A DNA stretch of 64,000 bases from Streptomyces sp. NBC_00448 (lineage in GTDB: Bacteria > Actinomycetota > Actinomycetes > Streptomycetales > Streptomycetaceae): NCBI RefSeq assembly GCF_036014115.1, contig NZ_CP107913.1, forward strand, positions 5,883,501 through 5,947,500, read 5' to 3'. The translations under genes and the position numbers were made by a program. Under the pieces are notes generated by a model. The model was not told where the DNA came from and searched no databases. It saw only the letters and a list, made by a program, of their open reading frames with translations. Shown piece after piece: positions 55,155 to 63,304 of this stretch (position 1 is its first letter; each line of letters opens with the position of its first letter).

Positions 55155-56030
55155 GTGAGCGAGGGGCCGGCGGCCGGATTCGTACGGGTCAGGTTGGATC
55201 TGGGGTACGACGGGGCGGACTTCTCCGGGTGGGCGAAGCAGCGCAGCCGACGGACGGTGCAGGGGGAGCTGGAGTCGGCGATCGGTACGGTGCTGCGGCT
55301 GCCGGACCCGGTCGAGCTGACGGTGGCGGGGCGCACGGACGCGGGGGTGCACGCGCGCGGGCAGGTGGCGCACGTGGACCTGCCGGCGGAGGTGTGGGAC
55401 CGGGAGAGCGGGAAGCTGCGGCGCCGGCTGGCCGGGCGGCTGCCGTGGGATGTGCGGGTGTGGGGGGTGGCGCGGGCGCCGTCCGGGTTCGACGCGCGGT
55501 TCTCGGCGGTGTGGCGCCGCTACGCCTACCGGATCGGGGACCACCCGGGCGGGGTGGACCCGCTGCTGCGCGGCCATGTGCTGTGGCACGACCGCCCGGT
55601 GGACGTGGGCCTGATGAACGACGCCGCGAAGCTGATGCTGGGCGAGCACGACTTCGCCGCGTACTGCAAGAAGCGGGAGGGCGCGACCACCATCCGCACC
55701 CTGCTCGACCTGTCATGGGAGCGGACCGCGGACGGCCTGGCGGTGGCGACCGTACGGGCCGACGCCTTCTGCCACAACATGGTGCGGGCGCTGGTCGGCG
55801 CGATGATCCTGGTCGGCGACGGGCACCGGCCGGTCGGCTTCCCGGCGGAGGTGCTGGCCGGACGGGAGCGGCACTCGGCGGTCAATGTGGTGCGGCCGCA
55901 CGGACTGACGCTGGAGGAGGTCGGCTACCCGGCGGACGAGCTGCTGGCCGCGCGCAGCCGGGAGGCCCGCAACATGCGGACGCTGCCCGGCTGCCTGGAA
56001 GGACCTGGGGTGTCGGGGCCTGCGGTGTGA
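55155..56030 (+). CDS. truA: tRNA pseudouridine(38-40) synthase TruA
   Basis: A 291-residue enzyme making pseudouridine in the tRNA anticodon arm. VRLDLGYDGADFSGWAKQRS, the catalytic AGRTDAGVHARGQVAHVD with Asp62, FDARFSAVWRRYAYRIGD, and the later ADAFCHNMVRALVGAMILVG are conserved. GTG 55155 is the first start that fits the family, in GC-rich leader sequence. The C-terminus GPGVSGPAV may be extended by a short direct repeat (GGACCTGGGGTGT at 56001 and 56031). Confidence 0.95.
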   Translation: MSEGPAAGFVRVRLDLGYDGADFSGWAKQRSRRTVQGELESAIGTVLRLPDPVELTVAGRTDAGVHARGQVAHVDLPAEVWDRESGKLRRRLAGRLPWDVRVWGVARAPSGFDARFSAVWRRYAYRIGDHPGGVDPLLRGHVLWHDRPVDVGLMNDAAKLMLGEHDFAAYCKKREGATTIRTLLDLSWERTADGLAVATVRADAFCHNMVRALVGAMILVGDGHRPVGFPAEVLAGRERHSAVNVVRPHGLTLEEVGYPADELLAARSREARNMRTLPGCLEGPGVSGPAV

Positions 56031-56042
56031 GGACCTGGGGTG

Positions 56043-56073
56043 TAAGGACCCGCCTCCTGGAGGCGGGTCCTTA
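56043..56073. terminator. Bidirectional palindromic terminator between truA and the convergent gene
   Basis: TAAGGACCCGCCTCC (56043-56057) and its complement (56059-56073) form a near-continuous 31-base palindrome ending in TTA on each side. It lies between convergent genes and can serve both. Confidence 0.75.
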
Positions 56074-56082
56074 CCCGCGTCC

Positions 56083-57582
56083 TTACTGCTTGTTCGCCTG
56101 GGCCTGCGCCGCGTCGCGGCCGCGCTGGACGATCCGCTGGAAGGCGAAGTCCGAGGCGTCGTTGGCGGCCTGGGTGCCTGTGGTGTTGCCCGTGGTGAGG
56201 GTCTTGCCGTTCTTGAAGCCGGCGATCGCGAAGTAGGCGTACCGGCCGACCGAGTTCGAGGTCATCTGGCAGGCCACGGCGTGGCAGAAGTCGGAGATGC
56301 CGCCGCCGTTGAGCGGGGCGACGTACTGCGCGACGTTGTGCACCTTGGTGGCGCGCGCCTCGTCCGCGAAGACCGCGACGCCGACGGTGACGGCGATCTG
56401 GCCGTTGGTGTACGTGGCGCGCAGCAGCTTGGTGCAGCCGTTGGAGGCGAGCACGCCGGACAGCTGGCCGCCGGCCGCCGAGGAGCAGCTGGTGGTGCTG
56501 GTGCTGTTGGTCTTGACGTAGGTGCGGCCGCCGAGCTCGAACTGCTTGCCCGGGAAGAGCGACGCCGGGGTGATGGGCGCCTTGTCCTTCGCCGAGGTGG
56601 AGAGGAAGTCCAGCGGGTTCGCGGGCGGTGGCGGGGCCACCGAGGAGAACGACGGCTCGGGCGGCAGCGGCTTCTGGCTGGCCGTGCTGCTCCCCGACGC
56701 GCTCGGGTCGGCGATGGCGTGGTCCGAGCTCTTGCCGGACATGACCACGGCGGTGGCCACGCCTCCGGCTATCACCGCCACCGCGACGATCCCGCCGACC
56801 AGCATCATCACCCGGCGCCGCCGGGCCGCCCCGCTGGCCTGCTCCTCGGCCAGGGCGCCCCAGTCCGGCGTCCCCGGCTCCGAGGCCGAGCCGGGCCCCC
56901 TCGCGGGTGCCGGGCCGGTCGAGGGCGCCCCCGGCCCGTTGCCGCCGCCCGTGCCGGGACCACCCGGAGCGCCCGGCCCACCGGTGCCTTGCGGGCGCGG
57001 GAAGCCGTATCCGCCCTGGGAAGCAGCGGGCGTGGCGGGGTTGCCCGCGGTTCCGGGTGCCTGCTGCTGGGGGAAGCCGTATCCGCCCTGGCCGCCGGGA
57101 GGCGTGCCGGGGTTGCCCTGGGCGGCGGGTGGCTGCTGTTGCGGGAAGCCGTACCCGCCGCCGGCCGGCTGACCCGGCCGGCTCTGAGGGCCGCCGCCCT
57201 GGGCGGGGCCGGGGTTCTGCGCCGGGCCGGGGCTCTGGGCCGGGCCGGGCGGCGTCGGGGCGGCCTGCGCGGGGGTGTGCGGGGGCTGCTGCCCCGCGCC
57301 CTGCCCACCAGGCCGGCCAGAGCCTCCGGGTCCTCCAGGGCCGCCGGGCCGGAAGCTGTAGGGGCCCTCGGGGGTGGCGCTCCCGGGTGCCGTGGCGGCA
57401 GGGCCCTGGGGGTCCTGCTCCGCCTCCTCCCGGGGCCGCGCGTGCTGCGGCGGGCCTGCGAAGCCGCGCCGGGGGTCGGATGTGCGGGAGGGGATGACGC
57501 GTCCCTCCAGGACCTCGCGGGGGCCGTCGGAGGCTTGGTTACGGGGTTCCTGCGGGGGCTGCTGCCCCGGCCCTTCACTCAT
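56083..57582 (-). CDS. Pro/Gly-rich single-pass membrane protein
   Basis: A 499-residue protein. Residues about 1-265 are a low-complexity Pro/Gly/Gln region with repeating GGYGFPQQQ or GGYGFPRPQ units. One transmembrane helix (about 272-294, VMMLVGGIVAVAVIAGGVAT) is followed by a Ser/Pro linker and a beta-rich external domain containing four Cys (TTSCSSAAGGQLSGVLASNG, SDFCHAVACQMTS). ATG 57580-57582 is chosen at MSEGPGQQPP. The architecture is common in streptomycetes with unknown role. It diverges from the ABC-F gene at 57659. Confidence 0.8.
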   Translation of the reverse strand: MSEGPGQQPPQEPRNQASDGPREVLEGRVIPSRTSDPRRGFAGPPQHARPREEAEQDPQGPAATAPGSATPEGPYSFRPGGPGGPGGSGRPGGQGAGQQPPHTPAQAAPTPPGPAQSPGPAQNPGPAQGGGPQSRPGQPAGGGYGFPQQQPPAAQGNPGTPPGGQGGYGFPQQQAPGTAGNPATPAASQGGYGFPRPQGTGGPGAPGGPGTGGGNGPGAPSTGPAPARGPGSASEPGTPDWGALAEEQASGAARRRRVMMLVGGIVAVAVIAGGVATAVVMSGKSSDHAIADPSASGSSTASQKPLPPEPSFSSVAPPPPANPLDFLSTSAKDKAPITPASLFPGKQFELGGRTYVKTNSTSTTSCSSAAGGQLSGVLASNGCTKLLRATYTNGQIAVTVGVAVFADEARATKVHNVAQYVAPLNGGGISDFCHAVACQMTSNSVGRYAYFAIAGFKNGKTLTTGNTTGTQAANDASDFAFQRIVQRGRDAAQAQANKQ

Positions 57583-57658
57583 GTGGCGCATCATATTGCC
57601 GCCGAGGCCCCGGAAAAGGACTTGGGGCAGGTCCGTGGAGGCAGGGAGAATCCGGGCC

Positions 57659-59281
57659 ATGGGTCATGTGGAAGCCGCGCACATCGAGTACTACCTCCCG
57701 GACGGCCGGGCGCTGCTCGGCGACGTCTCGTTCCGGGTCGGCGACGGCGCCGCGGTGGCCCTGGTGGGCCCCAACGGCGCGGGCAAGACGACACTGCTGC
57801 GGCTGATCTCCGGCGAGCTGAAGCCGCACGGCGGCACCGTCACCGTCAGCGGCGGCCTCGGCGTGATGCGGCAGTTCGTGGGCAGCGTCCGCGACGACCG
57901 CACCGTCCGCGACCTGCTGGTGTCCGTCGCGCACCCCCGTATCCAGGCCGCCGCGAAGGCCGTCGACGCCGCCGAGCTGGCGATCATGGCGCAGGACGAC
58001 GAACCCGCGCAGATGGCGTACGCCACGGCGCTGAGCGAGTGGGCGGAGGCGCGCGGGTACGAAGCGGAGACGCTGTGGGACATGTGCACCATGGCGGCGC
58101 TCGGGGTGCCGTACGACCGGGCGCAGTGGCGCGAGGTGAAGACGCTCTCCGGCGGCGAGCAGAAGCGGCTGGTGCTGGAGGCGCTGCTGCGCGGCCCCGA
58201 CGAGGTGCTGCTGCTGGACGAGCCGGACAACTACCTGGACGTGCCGGGCAAGCGCTGGCTGGAGGAGCAGATCGCGCAGACCCGTAAGACCGTGCTGTTC
58301 GTCAGCCACGACCGCGAGCTGCTGTCGCGTACCGCGGAGAAGATCGTCAGCGTGGAGACGGGCCCGGCCGGGTCCACCGCGTGGGTGCACGGCGGCGGGT
58401 TCGGCACCTTCCACGAGGCCCGCAAGGAGCGGTTCGCCCGGTTCGAGGAGCTGCGCCGCCGCTGGGACGAGGAGCACGCCAAGATCAAGGCGATGGTGCT
58501 GCGGCTGCGGCAGCAGGCGGCCATCAGCCCCGACATGGCCTCCCGGTACCACGCGGCGCAGACCCGGCTGCGGCGGTTCGAGGAGGCCGGCGCGCCGCAG
58601 GAGCCGCCGCGCGAGCAGGACATCCGGATGCGGCTCCAGGGCGGCCGGACCGGGGTGCGCGCGATCACCTGCGAGCAGCTCGAACTGACCGGCCTGATGC
58701 GGCCGTTCGACCTGGAGGTGTTCTACGGCGAGCGGGTCGCGGTGCTGGGCTCCAACGGCTCGGGCAAGTCGCACTTCCTGCGGCTGCTGGCCGGGGACAC
58801 GTCCGTCGCGCACACCGGGGTGCACAAGCTGGGCGCCCGGGTGGTGCCCGGGCACTTCGCGCAGACCCACGCCCATCCTGAGCTGACCGGCCGCACCCTG
58901 GTGGACATCCTGTGGGCCGAGCACGCCCGCGACCGCGGCCGCGCGATGTCCGTGCTGCGGCGGTACGAACTCGAGCGGCAGGGCGACCAGCCCTTCGACA
59001 AGCTGTCCGGCGGCCAGCAGGCCCGCTTCCAGATCCTCCTGATGGAGCTCCAGGGCACCACCGCGCTGCTGCTGGACGAGCCGACGGACAACCTGGACCT
59101 GGAGAGCGCGGAGGCCCTCCAGGACGGCCTGGAGGCGTACGACGGCACGGTCCTCGCGGTCACCCACGACCGCTGGTTCGCCCGCGCCTTCGACCGCTAC
59201 CTCGTCTTCGGCTCCGACGGCCTGGTCCGCGAGACGGCCGAGCCGGTCTGGGACGAGCGCCGCGTGGACCGGCCGCGCTGA
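57659..59281 (+). CDS. ABC-F family ATPase
   Basis: A 540-residue soluble protein with two ATP-binding cassettes. Cassette 1: Walker A LVGPNGAGKTTLLRL, signature LSGGEQKRLVLEALL, Walker B VLLLDEPDNYLD. Cassette 2: LGSNGSGKSHFLRL, LSGGQQARFQILLM, LLLDEPTDNLD. The cassettes are joined by a charged linker (ERFARFEELRRRWDEEHAKI). There is no membrane domain, so it is an ABC-F protein acting on the ribosome, as EttA or an antibiotic-protection factor. Its precise subgroup cannot be settled by reading. Confidence 0.88.
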   Translation: MGHVEAAHIEYYLPDGRALLGDVSFRVGDGAAVALVGPNGAGKTTLLRLISGELKPHGGTVTVSGGLGVMRQFVGSVRDDRTVRDLLVSVAHPRIQAAAKAVDAAELAIMAQDDEPAQMAYATALSEWAEARGYEAETLWDMCTMAALGVPYDRAQWREVKTLSGGEQKRLVLEALLRGPDEVLLLDEPDNYLDVPGKRWLEEQIAQTRKTVLFVSHDRELLSRTAEKIVSVETGPAGSTAWVHGGGFGTFHEARKERFARFEELRRRWDEEHAKIKAMVLRLRQQAAISPDMASRYHAAQTRLRRFEEAGAPQEPPREQDIRMRLQGGRTGVRAITCEQLELTGLMRPFDLEVFYGERVAVLGSNGSGKSHFLRLLAGDTSVAHTGVHKLGARVVPGHFAQTHAHPELTGRTLVDILWAEHARDRGRAMSVLRRYELERQGDQPFDKLSGGQQARFQILLMELQGTTALLLDEPTDNLDLESAEALQDGLEAYDGTVLAVTHDRWFARAFDRYLVFGSDGLVRETAEPVWDERRVDRPR

Positions 59282-59400
59282 CCCCCAGGGGTGCCCCGGG
59301 AGGCCCGTCACGGGACCAGCCCCCACCGGCCGGTGGTCCCTCAACCGACAGCACCACGTACCGTGGAGGGTCGCCCCCGGCCCTCCGCAGCCGGATCGTT

Positions 59401-59430
59401 TTGACCCGGCAGGGACCACACGGGTATTCT
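59401..59430 (+). promoter_or_regulatory. rplM-rpsI promoter
   Basis: TTGACC (59401-59406) and TATTCT (59425-59430) with an 18-base spacer. The 329-base gap between the ABC-F gene and rplM shows no gene; its leader of about 175 bases is probably regulatory. Confidence 0.65.
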
Positions 59431-59610
59431 GCGATGTCGTTATGCGTATTGGCTTGCTCTATCTCACGTGAGAGGCCCTTACGCCGGTCCACCGGGCCGA
59501 TGACCAGCGGTAGGCCCATGGGTTGCGTCCCCTTGTGTCTCCAAGGCTGTCGTGATCGCCGGGTGGCCTTGTCAGGACCAACTCACCGAAGATAGCGAAG
59601 GCTAACGACC

Positions 59611-60054
59611 GTGCGTACGTACAGCCCCAAGCCCGGCGACGTTCAGCGCCAGTGGCATGTCATCGACGCGCAGGACGTCGTCCTGGGTCGCCTGGCCACC
59701 CAGGCCGCGACTCTCCTGCGGGGCAAGCACAAGCCCATCTACGCGCCCCACGTCGACACCGGTGACTTCGTCATCATCATCAACGCCGACAAGGTGCACC
59801 TGTCCGGGAACAAGAAGACCCAGAAGATGGCCTACCGCCACTCCGGGTACCCCGGCGGCCTGCGCTCCGTGCGCTACGACGAGCTGCTGGCCAAGAGCCC
59901 GGAGAAGGCCGTCGAGAAGGCCGTCAAGGGCATGCTCCCCAAGAACACCCTGGGCCGCCAGATGCTCACCAAGCTGAAGGTCTACTCGGGCGACCAGCAC
60001 CCGCACGCTGCCCAGCAGCCGGTGCCGTTCGAGATCACCCAGGTCGCGCAGTAG
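59611..60054 (+). CDS. rplM: 50S ribosomal protein L13
   Basis: A 147-residue protein. MRTYSPKPGDVQRQWHVIDA, VVLGRLATQAATLLRGKHKP and YRHSGYPGGLRSVRYDELLA are typical L13 signatures, and KGMLPKNTLGRQMLTKLKVY closes the fold. The start is GTG 59611 after GCGAAGGCTAACGACC. rpsI follows after 39 bases. Confidence 0.98.
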   Translation: MRTYSPKPGDVQRQWHVIDAQDVVLGRLATQAATLLRGKHKPIYAPHVDTGDFVIIINADKVHLSGNKKTQKMAYRHSGYPGGLRSVRYDELLAKSPEKAVEKAVKGMLPKNTLGRQMLTKLKVYSGDQHPHAAQQPVPFEITQVAQ

Positions 60055-60093
60055 TCCCGGCCACCTGCTACCAGAAAGAATCTGAGGAGAATC

Positions 60094-60609
60094 GTGGCTG
60101 AGACCACCGCCGAGACCGTCGTCGAGGGCGAAGAGTCCTACGACGAGATCACGACCTTCGAGTCCGAGGCCGTCGAGGGGGAGTACACCTCCGAGTCGCT
60201 CGCCTCCCGCTTCGGCGACCCGCAGCCGGCTGCCGGCACCGGCCGCCGCAAGCGCTCGATCGCCCGCGTCCGGATCATCCCCGGCAGCGGCAAGTGGAAG
60301 ATCAACGGCCGCACCCTTGAGGGCTACTTCCCCAACAAGGTGCACCAGCAGGAAGTCAACGAGCCGTTCAAGGTGCTCGAGCTCGACGGTCGCTACGACG
60401 TCGTCGCCCGCATCTCCGGCGGCGGCATCTCCGGCCAGGCCGGTGCGCTGCGCCTGGGTGTCGCCCGTGCGCTCAACGAGGCGGACGTCGACAACAACCG
60501 CGGTCCGCTCAAGAAGGCCGGCTTCCTGACCCGTGACGACCGCGCGGTCGAGCGGAAGAAGGCCGGTCTGAAGAAGGCCCGCAAGGCGCCGCAGTTCAGC
60601 AAGCGCTAG
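60094..60609 (+). CDS. rpsI: 30S ribosomal protein S9
   Basis: A 171-residue protein reaching the P-site tRNA. An acidic N-terminal extension of about 45 residues (TAETVVEGEESYDEITTFES) precedes GRRKRSIARVRIIPGSGKWK, ISGGGISGQAGALRLGVARA and the C-terminal KKARKAPQFSKR whose last Arg contacts tRNA. GTG 60094 follows TGAGGAGAATC. A terminator follows. Confidence 0.97.
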   Translation: MAETTAETVVEGEESYDEITTFESEAVEGEYTSESLASRFGDPQPAAGTGRRKRSIARVRIIPGSGKWKINGRTLEGYFPNKVHQQEVNEPFKVLELDGRYDVVARISGGGISGQAGALRLGVARALNEADVDNNRGPLKKAGFLTRDDRAVERKKAGLKKARKAPQFSKR

Positions 60610-60664
60610 TCGTCCCGGCGGGGGAGTCGGGCGTTCCGCTTCACCCCCGTTCGGCGCGCAACGC

Positions 60665-60700
60665 AACGCCCCGGAGGCACATCGGTGCCTCCGGGGCGTT
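60665..60700 (+). terminator. rpsI terminator, 16-bp perfect stem
   Basis: AACGCCCCGGAGGCAC (60665-60680), loop ATCG, exact complement 60685-60700. No T-run beyond the stem. The 217-base gap to glmM otherwise shows only a probable promoter region. Confidence 0.85.
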
Positions 60701-60826
60701 CGCATGATGAGCTAGGGGCGTATATGTGTGCTTGTACGACCCAGCGGCACCGCGACACCCAGCAGTACCGCGGCACACCGCAAGCACCGCAAAGCAGAGC
60801 CGCCGCATCGCATCGGAGGAAACACT

Positions 60827-62185
60827 GTGGGACGACTCTTCGGCACCGACGGGGTGCGGGGCATCGCCAACGCCGACCTGACCGCGGAGCTGGCGCTCGG
60901 GCTGTCGGTCGCGGCGGCGCATGTACTGGCCGAGGCGGGCAGTTTCGCCGGGCACCGGCCGGTGGCCGTGGTCGGGCGCGATCCGCGTGCCTCGGGTGAG
61001 TTTCTGGAGGCCGCCGTGGTGGCGGGCCTGGCCAGCGCGGGCGTGGACGTCCTGCGCGTCGGTGTGCTGCCCACTCCCGCGGTGGCGTATCTCACCGGCG
61101 CGCTGGGCGCCGACCTCGGCGTGATGCTCTCCGCCAGCCACAACGCGATGCCGGACAACGGCGTCAAGTTCCTGGCCCGCGGCGGCCACAAGCTCGACGA
61201 CGAGCTGGAGGACCGGATCGAGTCGATCTACGAGGAGCACCGCACCGGCGCCCCGTGGGTCCGCCCGACCGGCGCCGGCGTCGGCCGGGTCCGCGACTAC
61301 GACGAGGGCTTCGACCGCTACGTCGCCCACCTGGTCGCGGTGCTGCCGAACCGGCTCGACGGCCTGAAGATCGTGCTCGACGAGGCGCACGGCGCGGCCT
61401 CCCGGGTGTCGCCCGAGGCGTTCTCCCGGGCCGGCGCCGAGGTGATCACCATCGGCGCCCAGCCCGACGGCCTCAACATCAACGACGGCTGCGGCTCCAC
61501 CCACCTCGACCTGCTCAAGGCCGCCGTGGTCGAGCACGGCGCGGACCTGGGCATCGCCCACGACGGCGACGCCGACCGCTGCCTGGCCGTCGACGCGGCC
61601 GGCGAGGAGGTCGACGGCGACCAGATCCTCGCGGTGCTGGCGCTGGCGCTGCGCGAGCAGGGCACGCTGCGGGAGAACACCGTGGTCGCCACGGTGATGT
61701 CCAACCTCGGCTTCAAGCTGGCGATGGAGCGCGAGGGCATCACCTTCGTGCAGACCGCGGTCGGCGACCGCTACGTGCTGGAGTCGATGAAGGAGCACGG
61801 CTACGCGCTCGGCGGCGAGCAGTCCGGCCACGTCATCGTGCTGGACCACGCCACCACCGGCGACGGCACCCTGACCGGGCTGCTGCTGGCCGCCCGGGTC
61901 GCCGCCACCGGCCGTTCGCTCGCCGACCTGGCCACCGTCATGCAGCGGCTGCCCCAGGTGCTCGTCAACGTCCCCGACGTCGACAGGAGCCGGATGTCCC
62001 GCGCGCCCGAACTGGCCGTCGCCGTCACCGAGGCCGAGGCCGAACTCGGCACCACCGGACGGGTCCTGCTGCGCCCCTCGGGCACCGAACCCCTGGTGCG
62101 GGTGATGGTCGAGGCTGCGGACATCGACCACGCGCGCACGGTGGCAGGGCGGCTGGCGGACCTGGTCAAGGCGACGCTGGGGTAG
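60827..62185 (+). CDS. glmM: Phosphoglucosamine mutase
   Basis: A 452-residue enzyme converting GlcN-6-P to GlcN-1-P, the route to UDP-GlcNAc for peptidoglycan. MGRLFGTDGVRGIANADLTA at the start; the active-site loop MLSASHNAMPDNG with catalytic Ser104; the metal loop DGDADRCLAV; the sugar loop ALGGEQSGHVIVLDHATTGD; the phosphate loop LRPSGTEPLVRVMVEA. The start is GTG 60827 after GGAGGAAACACT. It lies beside coaA as in other streptomycetes. Confidence 0.97.
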   Translation: MGRLFGTDGVRGIANADLTAELALGLSVAAAHVLAEAGSFAGHRPVAVVGRDPRASGEFLEAAVVAGLASAGVDVLRVGVLPTPAVAYLTGALGADLGVMLSASHNAMPDNGVKFLARGGHKLDDELEDRIESIYEEHRTGAPWVRPTGAGVGRVRDYDEGFDRYVAHLVAVLPNRLDGLKIVLDEAHGAASRVSPEAFSRAGAEVITIGAQPDGLNINDGCGSTHLDLLKAAVVEHGADLGIAHDGDADRCLAVDAAGEEVDGDQILAVLALALREQGTLRENTVVATVMSNLGFKLAMEREGITFVQTAVGDRYVLESMKEHGYALGGEQSGHVIVLDHATTGDGTLTGLLLAARVAATGRSLADLATVMQRLPQVLVNVPDVDRSRMSRAPELAVAVTEAEAELGTTGRVLLRPSGTEPLVRVMVEAADIDHARTVAGRLADLVKATLG

Positions 62186-62230
62186 TGCCCGGGCCCGGCG
62201 GACGGGTACGGGTACGGGACCGGCGGAGGG

Positions 62231-63205
62231 TCAGCGCGGGGCCCGGCCCGGGCCGCGACGGGTGAACAGGCCCTTGGGATACCGCTGCACGTTGCTCGCC
62301 CAGTACCACTTCTGGGCGAGCAGCGTCAGCGTGCCGGCCATCGCGATGCCCGCCAGGTTCAGCGCGAGCTGCACGGTGGAGCCCCAGACCTCGTGCCAGT
62401 CGGTGTACGAGATGGCCAGCGCGGCGTTCGCGGCGGCCGGCACGGTGGTCACCGAGATCGCCACACCGACCAGCGCCCCGGACTTCGCCGACGTCAGCGA
62501 CAGTATTCCGGCGATTCCGGCGAGGAAGGCCACCACGAAGGAGTCCGCGGTCGGCTGCCAGATGAACTGGGTGGCCGGGTGCGGGGCGGAGAACTTCGCG
62601 TGGGTGAACAGGCCGACGGCGTTCAGGATCTCCGCGAAGGCGCCGGTGAGCAGTACCGCCAGCGGGAAGCCGACCAGCAGCGCCACCAGCGAACGCCGGG
62701 CCAGCGCCGCGTCGCGCCGGACCAGCGACGTGCAGAACCCGGCCAGCGGGCCGAACTCCGGGCCGACCACCATCGCGCCGACGATCAGGATCGAGCTGTC
62801 CAGCATCACGCCGTAGGCGGCGAGCATGGTCGCCACCGTGAGGAACGCCAGATAGGTGACGGTCAGCGAGGACTCCTCGTGGGTCTCCTCGACCAGGGAC
62901 TCCCACAGCACGGCGTCGGCGCCCTCGCCCGGTGCCTCCTCCTCCGCCCGGTCGGCGCTCTTCGAGAGCGTCAACTCGACCGGCTCCACCGAGATCGAGC
63001 CGGCATCGGCGATGCCGAGCTCGCGCAGCGCCGCCAGCAGCGGATCGGCCGCCTCACGGGCCACCTCGCACGTCAGCAGGTCGCCGGGCGGGTCGAGCGC
63101 GGCACCGCGCAGCCGGGTCAGGTGGGTGGCGCCGACGGTGTTCCGTACCAGGTCGCAGACCTGCTCGGTGCGGTCGGACGGCACGATCAGCCGCAGATGA
63201 AGCAC
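62231..63205 (-). CDS. DUF389 multi-pass membrane protein
   Basis: A 324-residue protein. A soluble N-terminal domain of about 105 residues (LHLRLIVPSDRTEQVCDLVR) with an acidic hinge precedes six or so membrane helices: YLAFLTVATMLAAYGVMLDS, ILIVGAMVVGPEFGPLAGFC (the DUF389 signature), then LVGFPLAVLLTGAF, FVVAFLAGIAGILSLTSAKS and the last near LALNLAGIAMAGTLTLL. The role is unknown. Between glmM and coaA it is convergent with glmM. ATG 63203-63205. Confidence 0.88.
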   Translation of the reverse strand: MLHLRLIVPSDRTEQVCDLVRNTVGATHLTRLRGAALDPPGDLLTCEVAREAADPLLAALRELGIADAGSISVEPVELTLSKSADRAEEEAPGEGADAVLWESLVEETHEESSLTVTYLAFLTVATMLAAYGVMLDSSILIVGAMVVGPEFGPLAGFCTSLVRRDAALARRSLVALLVGFPLAVLLTGAFAEILNAVGLFTHAKFSAPHPATQFIWQPTADSFVVAFLAGIAGILSLTSAKSGALVGVAISVTTVPAAANAALAISYTDWHEVWGSTVQLALNLAGIAMAGTLTLLAQKWYWASNVQRYPKGLFTRRGPGRAPR

Positions 63206-63304
63206 GGGTTGCTCTCCGTCGGGTAGCGCGGGGTGGGAGGGTCCGGGGGCGGGTCCTCCGGAATGGGGCGGGGCGGTTCTGGGCGGCTGCCGGGCGCCGG
63301 CCGG

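Noticed and set aside
56001..56043. 13-bp direct repeat at the end of truA as a mobile-element footprint
   Set aside because: Too short and of low complexity; probably local slippage in G-rich sequence.
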